Assembly: GCF_012275445.1 (NCBI RefSeq)
Contig: NZ_JAAZQK010000016.1
Coordinates: 1-64,000 of the forward strand
Length of the DNA: 64,000 nt
Origin: Rhizobacter sp. SG703
Lineage (GTDB): Bacteria > Pseudomonadota > Gammaproteobacteria > Burkholderiales > Burkholderiaceae_C
Direction of reading: 5' to 3'
Shown piece after piece: positions 16,104 to 23,997 of this stretch (positions within the stretch are counted from its first letter, which is position 1; each line of letters begins with the position of its first letter). The notes under the pieces are model-generated. The model was not told the origin of the DNA. It was given only the letters and a program-made list of their open reading frames with translations, and did no database searches. Both the position numbers and the translations under genes were made by a program.

Positions 16104-18697
16104 CGGCCGATCGCTCCCTTGAGGCCGCCACCGATCAGCGCGGCCACGTCGGCCAGGATGAAGACCGGCGCCAGCCCGGGCGGCGCGGCCAGGTAGCGGG
16201 CCTCCCAGTCGGGCTCGAACTTGTCCTTGAAGCTGTGCAGCCCGCGGAAGTTGTAGAAGCGGTCGCCATGCTCGAACAGCAAGCGCCCGAGCCGCTGCCA
16301 GCGCGGCGCGCGGCGGCGCTCGGCCATGCCGGCCATCGGCGACATGCCGAGCCCGAAGCGCTCGTAGCCCTCGGCCTGCAGGTGCAGCATGATCTTCGCG
16401 AACAGGAAATCCATCGTGCCGGGCGGCGCGTCGGGCAGGTGGCGCATCAGGTCGAGGCTCGCATCCTTGCGGACGTCGGTGATCAGCAGGTTCGCGAAGG
16501 CGAGGATGCGGTCGTCGCGCCGCACGACCGCCACCGGCAGCCGCTGCAGGTAGTCGCCATCGAAACGCCCAACCGAGAAGCTCTTCTCGCGGCCGCGCTG
16601 CTCGGCCAGCCAGGCATCGGACACCTGCTTCAGCTGCGGCAGCAGCGCGGCCACGCCGTCGGCCGGCACCACCTCGAACAGCAGCCCTTCGCGCTCGCCG
16701 CGGTTCACGCCGGAGCGCAGGTTGGCGCGCTTGGCGCCCTTCAGGCTGAAGCCGGGCAAGGGCACGGTGGCGTATTCGCCGAGCTTCAGCGCATGCAGGC
16801 CGCAGTCGAGGTACAGCGGCAGCGTGGCCGGCCGCACCTGGTAGAACGCGGCACGCCCGCCGTGGTCGTTGGCGCGCTCGATGAACTGCCAGACCAGGTC
16901 GGGCCATTCGCGCGCGTCGCCGAACGGGCCGTACAGCGAGACCCACGAGCGCCCCTGCTTGCCGAACATCAGGAAGCTGCGGCCGGACGGCGAGAACATC
17001 AGGTGCTTGTCGCCGACCAGCACATGGCAGCCGTCGGACGACGGGTTGGCGCGCACGATGTCGGCGGCGCGCTGGATCTCTTCGGGCGTCGTCGTGGCCA
17101 CGTCGCCGGCGGGCGGCCGCAGCAGCTGCCACAGCCCGTAGGCCAGCGCGATCAGCGCGACGCCGGTCAGCGCGCGCAGCGAGCGCGGCGCCTGGCCGTC
17201 GAGCTCGAACTGCCACCACAGCCGGTTGCTGTAGCCGACCTCGCGGTAGGCGAAGAACAGCACCCACACGCAGGCGAGCAGCACGCCGCCGAGCGCCAGC
17301 AGCCATTCGGGTTCGAGGCGCTGCGAGAACAGCGACGAGCGCCGGTCGAACTGGTTGCGCGAGATCACCAGCAGCAGCGCCAGCGTGCTCAGCATCGCGG
17401 CCTCGGTGACCGCGATGCCCTTGGGCAGCGCCAGCACCGCGGCGATCAGCGACAGCACCAGCGCGGCCCACCACGCGGCGTCGAGCTGGTGCAGCAGCCC
17501 GCGCGCGACCAGCAGCAGGCCGAGCCCGGCCACGCTGCCGAGGAAGTGCGAGGCCTCGATCAGCGGCAGCGGCAGGTTCAGGTGCGCCAGGATCTCGCGC
17601 GCGTCTTCGGTGAACGGCGTCACGCCGGAGACCATCAGCCACAGCCCCGCGACCAACGTCAGCGCGGCCATCAGCCGCGGGCTCAGGTGCACGGCCATGC
17701 GGCCGACCGGCGCGGCCACGCCGGAGCGCAGCTCGTAGGCCACCAGCATGCCGGTGGCCAGCACCAGCGGCAGCACGTAGTAGATGCCGCGGTTCAGCAG
17801 CAGCGCACCCAGCATCACGTCGGTCGGCACGGTGCCGCCGCTGGCCAGCAGCATCACCGCCTCGAACACGCCGACGCCGCCCGGCACGTGGCTGACGATG
17901 CCGGCGGTGACGGCGATCGCGTAGAACGCGATGAAGATCGGCAGCGCGATGTGCTGGCCGGGCAGCAGGAACCACAGCGCCGCGGCCGAGGCGCACAGCT
18001 CCAGCGCCGAGATCACCAGCTGGCGCAGCGCGAGCTCGGGCGTCGGCAGGCGCATGCCCCAGCGGCCGATGCGCAGCCCGCGGCGCTTCGTGCACAGCCA
18101 GATGAAGCCGGCCAGCCCGACCAGCAAGGCCGCCGACAGCAGGCGCAGCAGCAGCGGCGAGATGTGCAGCAGGCCGCCGACCTCGTCGGCGCCCCACAGC
18201 AGGCCGAGCGCGCCGAACGCCGCCATGCCGAGTCCGAAGGCCGCCGCGTTGAACGCGATCACGCGGCCGATCTGCGACGGCTCCAGCCCGGCCGCGGTGT
18301 ACAGCCGCATGCGCACAGCGCCGCCCGACAGCGGCCCGAGCCCGATGGTGTTCGACAGCGCGTAGGCGACGAACGAGGTCAGCAGCACGGTGGCCCGCGC
18401 GACCCGCGCACCGGCGTACTGCAGCGACGAGCTGTCGTAGCCGGCGAGCGCGAGGTAGCTGAGCACGGTGGCGATCAGCGCGAGGCCGATGCTCGATGCC
18501 GGCGTGCCGGCCACCGCGGCCATCACCGCGCTGTAGTGCACCTGCACCAGCAGCTGGCGCAGCGCGAGGCCGACTGCCAGCGCCAGGCCGAACGCGACCG
18601 TGCCGAGCAACCAGGGCCGCCAGCGCGGCCACCGGTCGCCCCAGCGTGCCAGCGCAGATTTGGGAAGGGTGAGGGAGTCCAGGGAGGACGCGGACAC
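16100..18697 (-). CDS. mprF: Lysyl-phosphatidylglycerol synthase/flippase MprF
   Basis: 865 aa. The N-terminal ~500 residues contain many membrane helices of the flippase domain, including SNTIGLGPLSGGAVRMRLY and GIVSHVPGGVGVFE. The C-terminal ~330 residues are the cytosolic DUF2156 transferase domain: SDGCHVLVGDKHLMFSPSG, MFGKQGRSWVSLYGPFGD, PGTMDFLFAKIML and the terminal HSFKDKFEPDWEARYLA. It transfers lysine from Lys-tRNA to phosphatidylglycerol and flips the product, lowering surface negative charge. It forms an operon with acvB and faces the chitinase gene across a 219-nt gap. Confidence 0.93.
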   Translation of the reverse strand: MSASSLDSLTLPKSALARWGDRWPRWRPWLLGTVAFGLALAVGLALRQLLVQVHYSAVMAAVAGTPASSIGLALIATVLSYLALAGYDSSSLQYAGARVARATVLLTSFVAYALSNTIGLGPLSGGAVRMRLYTAAGLEPSQIGRVIAFNAAAFGLGMAAFGALGLLWGADEVGGLLHISPLLLRLLSAALLVGLAGFIWLCTKRRGLRIGRWGMRLPTPELALRQLVISALELCASAAALWFLLPGQHIALPIFIAFYAIAVTAGIVSHVPGGVGVFEAVMLLASGGTVPTDVMLGALLLNRGIYYVLPLVLATGMLVAYELRSGVAAPVGRMAVHLSPRLMAALTLVAGLWLMVSGVTPFTEDAREILAHLNLPLPLIEASHFLGSVAGLGLLLVARGLLHQLDAAWWAALVLSLIAAVLALPKGIAVTEAAMLSTLALLLVISRNQFDRRSSLFSQRLEPEWLLALGGVLLACVWVLFFAYREVGYSNRLWWQFELDGQAPRSLRALTGVALIALAYGLWQLLRPPAGDVATTTPEEIQRAADIVRANPSSDGCHVLVGDKHLMFSPSGRSFLMFGKQGRSWVSLYGPFGDAREWPDLVWQFIERANDHGGRAAFYQVRPATLPLYLDCGLHALKLGEYATVPLPGFSLKGAKRANLRSGVNRGEREGLLFEVVPADGVAALLPQLKQVSDAWLAEQRGREKSFSVGRFDGDYLQRLPVAVVRRDDRILAFANLLITDVRKDASLDLMRHLPDAPPGTMDFLFAKIMLHLQAEGYERFGLGMSPMAGMAERRRAPRWQRLGRLLFEHGDRFYNFRGLHSFKDKFEPDWEARYLAAPPGLAPVFILADVAALIGGGLKGAIGR

Positions 18698-18801
18698 GGT
18701 TCGGTTCGAGGAGCGGCAGAGGAGAGGCCGCTATTGGATCGCGTTTCCGGCCGGACTCCAAACGCGCGCTTTTTTTGGCGAGGGCCGTCAGCACAAACCA
18801 T

Positions 18802-18836
18802 TACCACTTTCACCGTCGATTGGTACTGAAATGGTA
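18802..18836. promoter_or_regulatory. Repeated GGTA half-sites before the chitinase gene
   Basis: TACCACTTTCA (18802-18812) and TGAAATGGTA (18827-18836) form an imperfect inverted repeat. A further TTGGTACTG (18820-18828) repeats the ATGGTATTA element directly. This AT-rich cluster of TGGTA half-sites lies between the divergent mprF and chitinase genes and is a candidate operator for a GntR/LacI-type regulator of chitin or GlcNAc use. Confidence 0.35.
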
Positions 18837-18916
18837 TTACTCCGGCATACAGTTCCGGCACCGACAGCAGTAGCGCCGGAACGCCCCACCCCGACCCGCC
18901 CTTCGGAGAGTCCTCC

Positions 18917-20644
18917 ATGCCTGCCACCATCCCCTTCCCCCGCCTGCATCCGGATCGGCTGCGCCTGCTTGCCGCCTTTGCCGCGGTCGTGACGGTCACG
19001 TCGACCCAGGCGGCCAGCTATCCCGCCTGGAAGGCCGACACCTTCTACGCCGCCGGCTCGCTGGTGACCTACAACGGCCGCAACTACCGCGCCACGGTGG
19101 CGCAGACCGACTACGCGAGCACCGGCTGGAATCCGACCACCGCGAGCCTGTGGACCGACATCGGTGCCGCGGACGGTCCCGCGCCTTCCCCTGCACCGGC
19201 CCCCGCGCCGACGCCCGCCCCGGCGCCCTCGCCCGCGCCGACGCCGGCGCCAGCACCCGCCCCCACGCCGGCACCGGCCCCCGCGCCGGCGCCCGCCCCC
19301 GGCTGCCAGCCCGCGTGGCTCGCCGCGACCGCGTACAACGGCGGCCAGCAGGCCAGCGTCGGCACGGTCAACTACAAGGCCAACTGGTGGACCCAGGGCC
19401 AGAACCCGGCCACGAACAACGGCCCGACCGGCAGCGGCCAACCGTGGACCAAGGTGAACGACTGCGGGGCCCCGGCCCCGGCGCCCGCGCCGGCCCCCGC
19501 ACCCTCGCCCGCTCCGGCACCGGCACCGGCACCGGCCCCCGCGCCGGCGCCTGCACCCGCCCCTGCGCCGGCGCCCCGCGCCTACATCGGCTACTCCGGC
19601 ACCTGGAACACCAGCCTCTACGACCTGACGCCGGCCAACATCCCGAACTACTTCACCCACGTGAACCTGGCCTTCGCGAAGCCCAACACGCAGTACGTGA
19701 AGGGCAGCTACGCGTTCGACCAGTCGATGGCCGGCTTCGAGTTCGTCGAAGGCGCGTCCGGCAACAACGGGCAGCGCTTCTTCAGCGCACAGCAGGCACA
19801 GGACCTGCGCAACAACATCGCGGCACTGAAGGCGCGCGGCACGCAGGTCTGGCTGTCGTTCGGCGGCTGGGCCTACAGCCAGGGCAGCGAATGGGCCAAC
19901 TACAACGCGAAGGGCGTGGTCGACCTCGCGCTCGACCTGGGCGCCTCCGGCGTCGACCTGGACTGGGAAGTCAACGGCGCGTCGTGCAACAAGCTCGATG
20001 CCGCCAACTTCAGCTGCAACACCGATGCGCAGATCGTCGGCATCATCGACGCGACCTACGGCGAGATCCAGTCGCGCGGCGCGAAGCTCGGCATCTCGGT
20101 GGCCGGCTGGTCGACCGGCGCGTACTACGTGAAGGGCTCGCCGTTCGAGGAAGGCAAGGTGCAGTGGGGCTCGCCGTTCGGCGGCGTGATGTACACCGCC
20201 GTCAAGACGCGCGGCAGCAAGCTCAGCCACGTCAACCTGATGGCCTACGACGGCGGCGACTACTACGACCCGCGCGAAGGCTACGAGTCGTACCGCGCGA
20301 TCTACAACGGCCCGATCCACATGGGCATGGAGATCGCCCCCGAAGGCGCCGGCGGCGCGGTGCTGAAGATCCCCGCGAACGGCGTGCAGTACGACTCCGA
20401 GATGCTGAACGGCAGCAACAACATGGCGACGGCCTACTACAACGTCGAGACGCTGGTGAACTACGTGAAGAACAAGGGCCGCCCGAACGACGGCTTCATG
20501 CTCTGGCAGATCTGGAAGCAGCGCGTGCACATGCCGGCCCCGGCCGGCGCGGCCACCGAGAACACGGCCGGCCAGTACGTCTGCCGCAACCTGCCGCTGA
20601 AGGGAGATTGCAACCAGGCGATCCCGAGCCTGCCGAAGCAGTGA
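18917..20644 (+). CDS. Secreted GH18 chitinase with two CBM5/12 modules
   Basis: 575 aa. A signal peptide (LRLLAAFAAVVTVTSTQAAS) is followed by a chitin-binding CBM5/12 (YPAWKADTFYAAGSLVTYNG, ending LWTDIG), a Pro-Ala linker, a second CBM5/12 (CQPAWLAATAYNGGQQASVG to WTKVNDC), another Pro-Ala linker and a GH18 TIM barrel from ~residue 223. The barrel has VWLSFGGWAYSQG and the catalytic strand SGVDLDWEV. Glu is present, but the first Asp of the usual DGxDxDWE is Ser. It hydrolyses chitin outside the cell. The start follows GGAGAG within 10 nt. It is monocistronic and convergent with a DUF6152 gene. Confidence 0.92.
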   Translation: MPATIPFPRLHPDRLRLLAAFAAVVTVTSTQAASYPAWKADTFYAAGSLVTYNGRNYRATVAQTDYASTGWNPTTASLWTDIGAADGPAPSPAPAPAPTPAPAPSPAPTPAPAPAPTPAPAPAPAPAPGCQPAWLAATAYNGGQQASVGTVNYKANWWTQGQNPATNNGPTGSGQPWTKVNDCGAPAPAPAPAPAPSPAPAPAPAPAPAPAPAPAPAPAPRAYIGYSGTWNTSLYDLTPANIPNYFTHVNLAFAKPNTQYVKGSYAFDQSMAGFEFVEGASGNNGQRFFSAQQAQDLRNNIAALKARGTQVWLSFGGWAYSQGSEWANYNAKGVVDLALDLGASGVDLDWEVNGASCNKLDAANFSCNTDAQIVGIIDATYGEIQSRGAKLGISVAGWSTGAYYVKGSPFEEGKVQWGSPFGGVMYTAVKTRGSKLSHVNLMAYDGGDYYDPREGYESYRAIYNGPIHMGMEIAPEGAGGAVLKIPANGVQYDSEMLNGSNNMATAYYNVETLVNYVKNKGRPNDGFMLWQIWKQRVHMPAPAGAATENTAGQYVCRNLPLKGDCNQAIPSLPKQ

Positions 20645-20654
20645 GGCGTGGAGG

Positions 20655-21134
20655 TCAGGCCGGGCTGGACCTCAGCCCGTAGGCCTTGTCGCCGACGAAG
20701 AGGTACTCGACGCGCATCACCGCATCGCCCTGCTCGCCGCTGCTGGCGTAGCCGATGGCCGAGACCCGCGCCCCCACGCGGATCTCGGCCACCTTCCAGG
20801 CGTCGAGACGGGTCAGCGGCGCCAGCTCCAGCTCCCAGCGCCGGTCGCTGCGCCGCGGCAGCGTGGCCCGGGCCAGCAGGCCGGGGCCGTCGACCGCGGC
20901 GGTCTGCGCCGGCAGTGGGCGCCTGGCCAGGTCGGATGGCAGCTTCAGGCCGGCCGGCAGCTCGATCATCAGTTCGGCATGCGGGTTCTGCCACTTGCTG
21001 CCGACCACCGTGCCTTCGAGGTACAGCGGGCGTTCCTGGTCGAAGCCGCTCCACCCGTGGTGGGCCGATGCGGGGCGCACAGTCCACGGTGCGATGGCGG
21101 CGAGAACGGCGAACCGGCGGCGACTCAACGGCAT
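20655..21134 (-). CDS. DUF6152 family exported protein
   Basis: 159 aa. An N-terminal twin-Arg-like signal (LSRRRFAVLAAIAPW) is followed by SAHHGWSGFDQERPLYLEG, TVVGSKWQNPHAELMIELP and a beta-rich C-terminus. This HHGWS...G.V....NPHA pattern is that of DUF6152 proteins, exported and without known function. It is cotranscribed with, and 36 nt downstream of, a small membrane protein gene with which the family is often paired. Confidence 0.75.
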   Translation of the reverse strand: MPLSRRRFAVLAAIAPWTVRPASAHHGWSGFDQERPLYLEGTVVGSKWQNPHAELMIELPAGLKLPSDLARRPLPAQTAAVDGPGLLARATLPRRSDRRWELELAPLTRLDAWKVAEIRVGARVSAIGYASSGEQGDAVMRVEYLFVGDKAYGLRSSPA

Positions 21135-21170
21135 GGCGCGACTCCTGTAAGGCGGGGGACGGTCGATCCC

Positions 21171-21587
21171 TCAATAGGCGATCCAGCGACCGCAGATCAC
21201 CACGGCGATCCAGAGCCCAGTGGACACCAGCATCTGTCGCCTTGCCGTCGTGTCGAGTTTGCGCAGCGACCCGCGGCGGTGGAACCAGGCCGCGTTGAGG
21301 CCGGCGACCGCCAGCAGGCCCATCTTGACCACGAAAGCGCGGTTCGCGAGCAACTCGGCCGGCTGGGTCGCGAACATCAGCAGGCCGCTCGTCGCCGCAA
21401 GCGAGAAGCCGATCAGCGCGAGCGTCAGCGACAGCCGCGCGAGCGCCGGCATCGGCAACGCGGCAGCCCCGCCGAACACGCGCACTTCGAGCGCGACCAG
21501 GTTGCCGAGCAGCAGCGCGATGCCGACGATGTGCGTCGCTTCGAGTGCGGGATACGCCCAGGGGATCGTGGTCAGCGGGGTAAGCAT
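21171..21587 (-). CDS. Small four-helix membrane protein (DUF6644-like)
   Basis: 138 aa with about four hydrophobic helices: ATHIVGIALLLGNLVALEVRV, LSLTLALIGFSLAATSGLLMF, FVVKMGLLAVAGLNAAWFH and STGLWIAVVICGRW. The first helix carries a conserved His (EATHIVG), and a second His follows helix three, reminiscent of haem or copper-binding membrane proteins. No biochemical function is known to me. It sits directly upstream of the DUF6152 gene in one operon. Confidence 0.7.
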   Translation of the reverse strand: MLTPLTTIPWAYPALEATHIVGIALLLGNLVALEVRVFGGAAALPMPALARLSLTLALIGFSLAATSGLLMFATQPAELLANRAFVVKMGLLAVAGLNAAWFHRRGSLRKLDTTARRQMLVSTGLWIAVVICGRWIAY

Positions 21588-21912
21588 CGGCGGTACGCGG
21601 CTGCGGCAACGCGGATGATGCCCGCGAAACCCGTCCGGCTCGCAACGCCGCCGCTAGAATCGCCAGCGATCCCGACGTGTCCTGTGTCGGGACGCCCTCC
21701 GACACCCCCACCGAACGGTGCGGCCTATACGTCAGCGAACCCCTTCTTTCGCCCTGTCGAATCGCGAATCGCGTTGAACTGCCAAGCCGGTTCACGCGCG
21801 CGATCGGCTTCCTGACGTCGTTGCCCTGGGATTCTGCGTGTTGCCTCGCCTGGACAGGCGCAGCCGCGACCGCACCAGGGCTTGCTGCTGCCCCTTTTCG
21901 TTGGATCCATTC
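21588..21912. other. Intergenic region with one inverted repeat
   Basis: 325 nt between divergent genes, with no convincing coding sequence. An inverted repeat TCCCGAC-N9-GTCGGGA at 21670-21692 could be an operator. It lies ~220 nt before the monooxygenase start and ~80 nt before the membrane-protein start. The rest shows nothing I can name. Confidence 0.45.
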
Positions 21913-23397
21913 ATGAATTCCCCCTCCTCCCGCCTGCATGACGTCGTCATCGCCGGTGCCGGCCCGGTCGGCCTCTTCCTCGCGTGCGAACTCGCGCTCG
22001 CGAAACTCGACGTGCTGGTGCTCGAACGCGCCGAACACCCCGATACGCCGCTGAAGCAGCCGCCGCTCGGCACCCGCGGCCTGTCCGTCGCCACGGCCGA
22101 GGCGCTGTACCGCCGCGGCCTGCTGGACGAGCTCGTCCCGGCAGTCCCGGGCGCCTCTCGCAAGGCCCAGGCCGGCCACTTCGCAGGCATCGCGATCGAC
22201 CCCGCGAAGATCGATCCGGCCGGCTGGAGATACCGCCTGCCGAATCCGGCGTCGGCCAACTTCGCAGCCGACATGCGGTCGGTGGAGTCAGTGCTGAGCG
22301 CACGGGCCGTCGCGCTGGGCGTCGACCTCCGGCGGGGGCACGCGGTCACCGGCCTCGACGACCACGGCGACGCGGTCACCGTCCATGCGGGCGGGCACGC
22401 GTTCCATGCGACGTGGCTGGTCGGTTGCGACGGCGGCCGCAGCGCGGTGCGCCAGCTGGCCGGCTTCGAGTTCCCGGGCACCGAGCCGGAGTTCACCGCG
22501 TACTCCGCCCTGGTGGAGATGGCCGACCCGCAGACGCTGCCGCCGGGTCGCCATGCGACACCCGCCGGCTTCTACATGAACGAGCCCGGCCGCATCGCCA
22601 TCGCCGACTTCGACGGCGGCGCCTTCGACCGCTCGCAGGCGATCACGCCGGCGCACCTGCAATCGGTGCTTCGACGCGTGTCGGGCACCGGCGTGACGCT
22701 GTCGGCGGTCCACCTCGCCACCAGCTTCACCGACCGTGCGCGGCTCGCGACGACCTACCGCCGGGGCCGCGTGCTCCTCGCCGGAGACGCCGCGCACATC
22801 CATTCCGCGCTCGGTGGCCAGGGCCTGAACGCCGGCCTGGGCGACGCGATGAACCTCGGCTGGAAGCTGGCCGCCACCGTGCGCGGCGGCGCGCCCGCCG
22901 GCCTGCTCGACACCTACCACGCCGAGCGGCATCCGGTCGGCGAATGGCTGCTGGACTGGACCCGCGCGCAGGCCGCCGTCATGCGGCCCGATGCGCATGG
23001 GCGGGCGCTGGAGCGCATCGTCCGCGGCCTGGTCGACACGCCCGATGGCGCCACCTGGTTCGCCGAGCAGCTCTGGGGCGTCTCGCTGCGCTACGACCTC
23101 GGCGGCGGCCACCCGCTGGCCGGCTGCAGCGCGCCGGACTTCGAGTTCCACGATGGCAGCCGGCTGGCGTTCCACCTCCGCGCGGGGGCCGGCGTGCTGG
23201 TCGATCTCGACGCGTCGCCGCCGCTGCGGCACGCCGTCGCCCCGTGGGGCGAACGGATCGTCCACGTCGCCTGCGGTGCGACGAACGAACTCGGCCTGTC
23301 GGCGCTGCTGGTGCGCCCGGACGGCGTCGTCGCATGGGCATCCGACACCGCACCGACGGCGGAAGAGATCGCGCGCGCCGCGACGCGATGGTTCTGA
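21913..23397 (+). CDS. FAD-dependent aromatic monooxygenase
   Basis: 494 aa from ATG 21913; a longer in-frame start at 21838 would add 25 non-conserved residues. It is a class A flavoprotein hydroxylase of the PheA/TfdB/MhpA group: [18 protein letters not shown] (Rossmann), LVGCDGGRSAVRQLAG (DG motif) and GRVLLAGDAAHIHSALGGQG (GD motif). The last ~110 residues form a thioredoxin-like domain typical of the group. It hydroxylates a phenolic or polyketide-like substrate with NAD(P)H and O2; the substrate is unknown. It has no operon partner. Confidence 0.87.
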   Translation: MNSPSSRLHDVVIAGAGPVGLFLACELALAKLDVLVLERAEHPDTPLKQPPLGTRGLSVATAEALYRRGLLDELVPAVPGASRKAQAGHFAGIAIDPAKIDPAGWRYRLPNPASANFAADMRSVESVLSARAVALGVDLRRGHAVTGLDDHGDAVTVHAGGHAFHATWLVGCDGGRSAVRQLAGFEFPGTEPEFTAYSALVEMADPQTLPPGRHATPAGFYMNEPGRIAIADFDGGAFDRSQAITPAHLQSVLRRVSGTGVTLSAVHLATSFTDRARLATTYRRGRVLLAGDAAHIHSALGGQGLNAGLGDAMNLGWKLAATVRGGAPAGLLDTYHAERHPVGEWLLDWTRAQAAVMRPDAHGRALERIVRGLVDTPDGATWFAEQLWGVSLRYDLGGGHPLAGCSAPDFEFHDGSRLAFHLRAGAGVLVDLDASPPLRHAVAPWGERIVHVACGATNELGLSALLVRPDGVVAWASDTAPTAEEIARAATRWF

Positions 23398-23478
23398 AAG
23401 TCAGTACAGTGCGACGGCGTCCTTCTTGAATGTGCTTGCCTGGCTTCGCCGAAACTCAACACTGATTGGAAACGCCGC

Positions 23479-23841
23479 ATGCCAACCATCCTCATCGTCG
23501 ACGATTCGGCGTCCATGCGTCAGATGGTGTCGTTCACGCTGAAGAGCGCCGGCTACACCGTCGTGGAAGCCGTGGACGGCCAGGACGCCTATGAGAAGAC
23601 GGCCTCGACCGACTTCGACCTGGTGCTGACGGACCAGAACATGCCCCGCCTGGACGGCATCGGCCTGACCCGCAAACTTCGGGACAACCCGAAGTTCAAG
23701 GCCACGCCGATCCTGATCCTGACCACCGAATCCGGCGACAACATGAAGCAGGCCGGCCGCGCCGCCGGGGCCTCCGGCTGGCTGGTCAAGCCCTTCGATC
23801 CCGCCAAGCTGGTCGAAGTGATCAAGAAGGTCCTGCGCTAG
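23479..23841 (+). CDS. CheY-like single-domain response regulator
   Basis: 120 aa, a receiver domain only. It has ILIVDDSASMRQMV (acidic pocket), the phospho-acceptor in LVLTDQNMPRLDG, the Thr in LTTES and the Lys in LVKPFDP. This is the chemotaxis-type CheY/PilG pattern. It opens the signalling cluster at 23.5-30.8 kb, 156 nt before the PAS-GGDEF-EAL gene. It could carry phosphate from the cluster's histidine kinase to the flagellar motor or pili, or serve a separate pathway. Confidence 0.88.
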   Translation: MPTILIVDDSASMRQMVSFTLKSAGYTVVEAVDGQDAYEKTASTDFDLVLTDQNMPRLDGIGLTRKLRDNPKFKATPILILTTESGDNMKQAGRAAGASGWLVKPFDPAKLVEVIKKVLR

Positions 23842-23997
23842 CGCTGGCGCTGGCGGTCGCCGCGCGGGGCGCTTCGTGGACTTGTGCACGCAAGCCGCGT
23901 CACGGGCCGCGCTCGCTTCAAGCCGGCCCCGTTCAGGTCGATAACTCCCGCAGCATCCACGAGAGATGCACGTGAATCGCCCCCGACGGAGACCACC

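Noticed and set aside
14649-18794. A 1381-codon open frame covering acvB and mprF
   Set aside because: It is the acvB frame running on antiparallel to normal codon use through mprF. The real mprF frame has membrane helices and DUF2156 motifs, and the two genes meet with an ATGA overlap.
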